Shown here piece after piece: positions 63,795 through 64,000 of a stretch of DNA of 64,000 nt. Positions within the stretch are counted from its first letter, which is position 1, and each line of letters starts with the position of its first letter. The DNA is from Bathynomus jamesi (Eukaryota; Arthropoda; Malacostraca; Isopoda; Cirolanidae). Position numbers and translations under genes: made by a program. The notes under the pieces were generated by a model. That model was not told where the DNA came from and ran no database searches. It saw nothing but the letters and a program-made list of their open reading frames with translations. The stretch is from the NCBI GenBank assembly GCA_023014485.1, contig JAJOZX010000087.1, positions 1,283,501 through 1,347,500 on the forward strand, read 5' to 3'.

Positions 63795-64000
63795 TGAAAA
63801 TTATTTCACGAAAGTAACACGTGAAAAATATTTATGATGAATAAAACCACGAAGGAAAGGAAACACTAAAAGGTGCTCAAGCGCTTTCGTCTAATGACAT
63901 CCTCAGGAACACTGAAGTACATAAAAGGTTACGGCCTATATATAGGTTACAGAAAGAAAAAAATAAAAAATAAATAAATAAATAACATACATACACACAA
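63795..64000 (-). mobile_element. Solo Penelope-like terminal repeat
   Basis: Nearly identical to 45951-46135 (TTTCACGAAAGTAACACGTG, CAAGCGCTTTCGTCTAATGA, CCTATATATAGGTTAC), including the hammerhead-like word and the A/T-rich AAATAAATAAATAA end. It runs off the window edge. Confidence 0.8.

Overview
The window is eukaryotic nuclear DNA and almost all of it is layered transposable-element wreckage. It is AT-rich and crowded with (TA)n, (CT)n, (GT)n and (TTA)n arrays. No intact host gene is recognisable. The element mix (arthropod-style mariner/Tc1 clades, hAT families, CR1- and Jockey-like LINEs, a Penelope-like element, tRNA- and 5S-derived SINEs, a multicopy arthropod gene family, GGTTAGGTT-rich repeats) points to an arthropod. 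A crustacean is my best guess, not a proven identification.

Layout: 1-1950, decayed APE-type LINE on the minus strand. 2430-3515, CR1-like LINE 3' end with two reverse-transcriptase tails in tandem. 5035-10004, a 5-kb DNA transposon with ~75-bp inverted repeats, TTA target duplication, an XPG/FEN1-like nuclease signature and a Tesmin/TSO1 CXC domain (Academ-like). 10345-10560, small foldback.

10749-32648 is the centrepiece: an imperfect 22-kb palindrome. Its arms (10749-19751 and 24730-32648) carry inverted copies of a virus-like block: a protein-primed type-B DNA polymerase of the Polinton/adintovirus kind, followed by three uncharacterised small ORFs with overlapping junctions. The left polymerase is nearly full length but is cut by a hAT transposon (20534-23659) and a foldback Tc1-like element (17598-19199). 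The right polymerase starts abruptly at the inversion joint. The ORFs are about 98% identical between arms, yet most breaks and all large insertions are arm-specific, and each insertion has an empty site in the other arm. That gives a relative history: one inverted duplication of a mostly intact block, then independent decay.

33-46 kb: a CCGAAA-rich MITE, a hAT pseudogene with TTF zinc finger, the tail of a second hAT related to the one in the polymerase, a Tc1 element with 412-bp inverted ends holding a ZBED-like hAT tail, a second copy of the first LINE carrying a hAT MITE with perfect TSD, and a 5S-derived SINE arranged head to head next to another CXC-domain scrap. 46-50 kb: Penelope-like element with inverted terminal repeats, dimeric tRNA SINEs, a foldback repeat family, a Tc1 transposon. 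51.5-64 kb: another LINE tail, several mariners, a 923-bp tandem duplication built of hairpins, a near-perfect 592-bp palindrome, a pseudogene of an uncharacterised arthropod multicopy family, and tRNA-like SINEs.

A recurrent theme is inverted duplication of unrelated element families (at least ten cases). Elements with the best internal evidence of real insertion are those with target-site duplications or empty sites. All functional names are family-level readings made by eye from the sequence.
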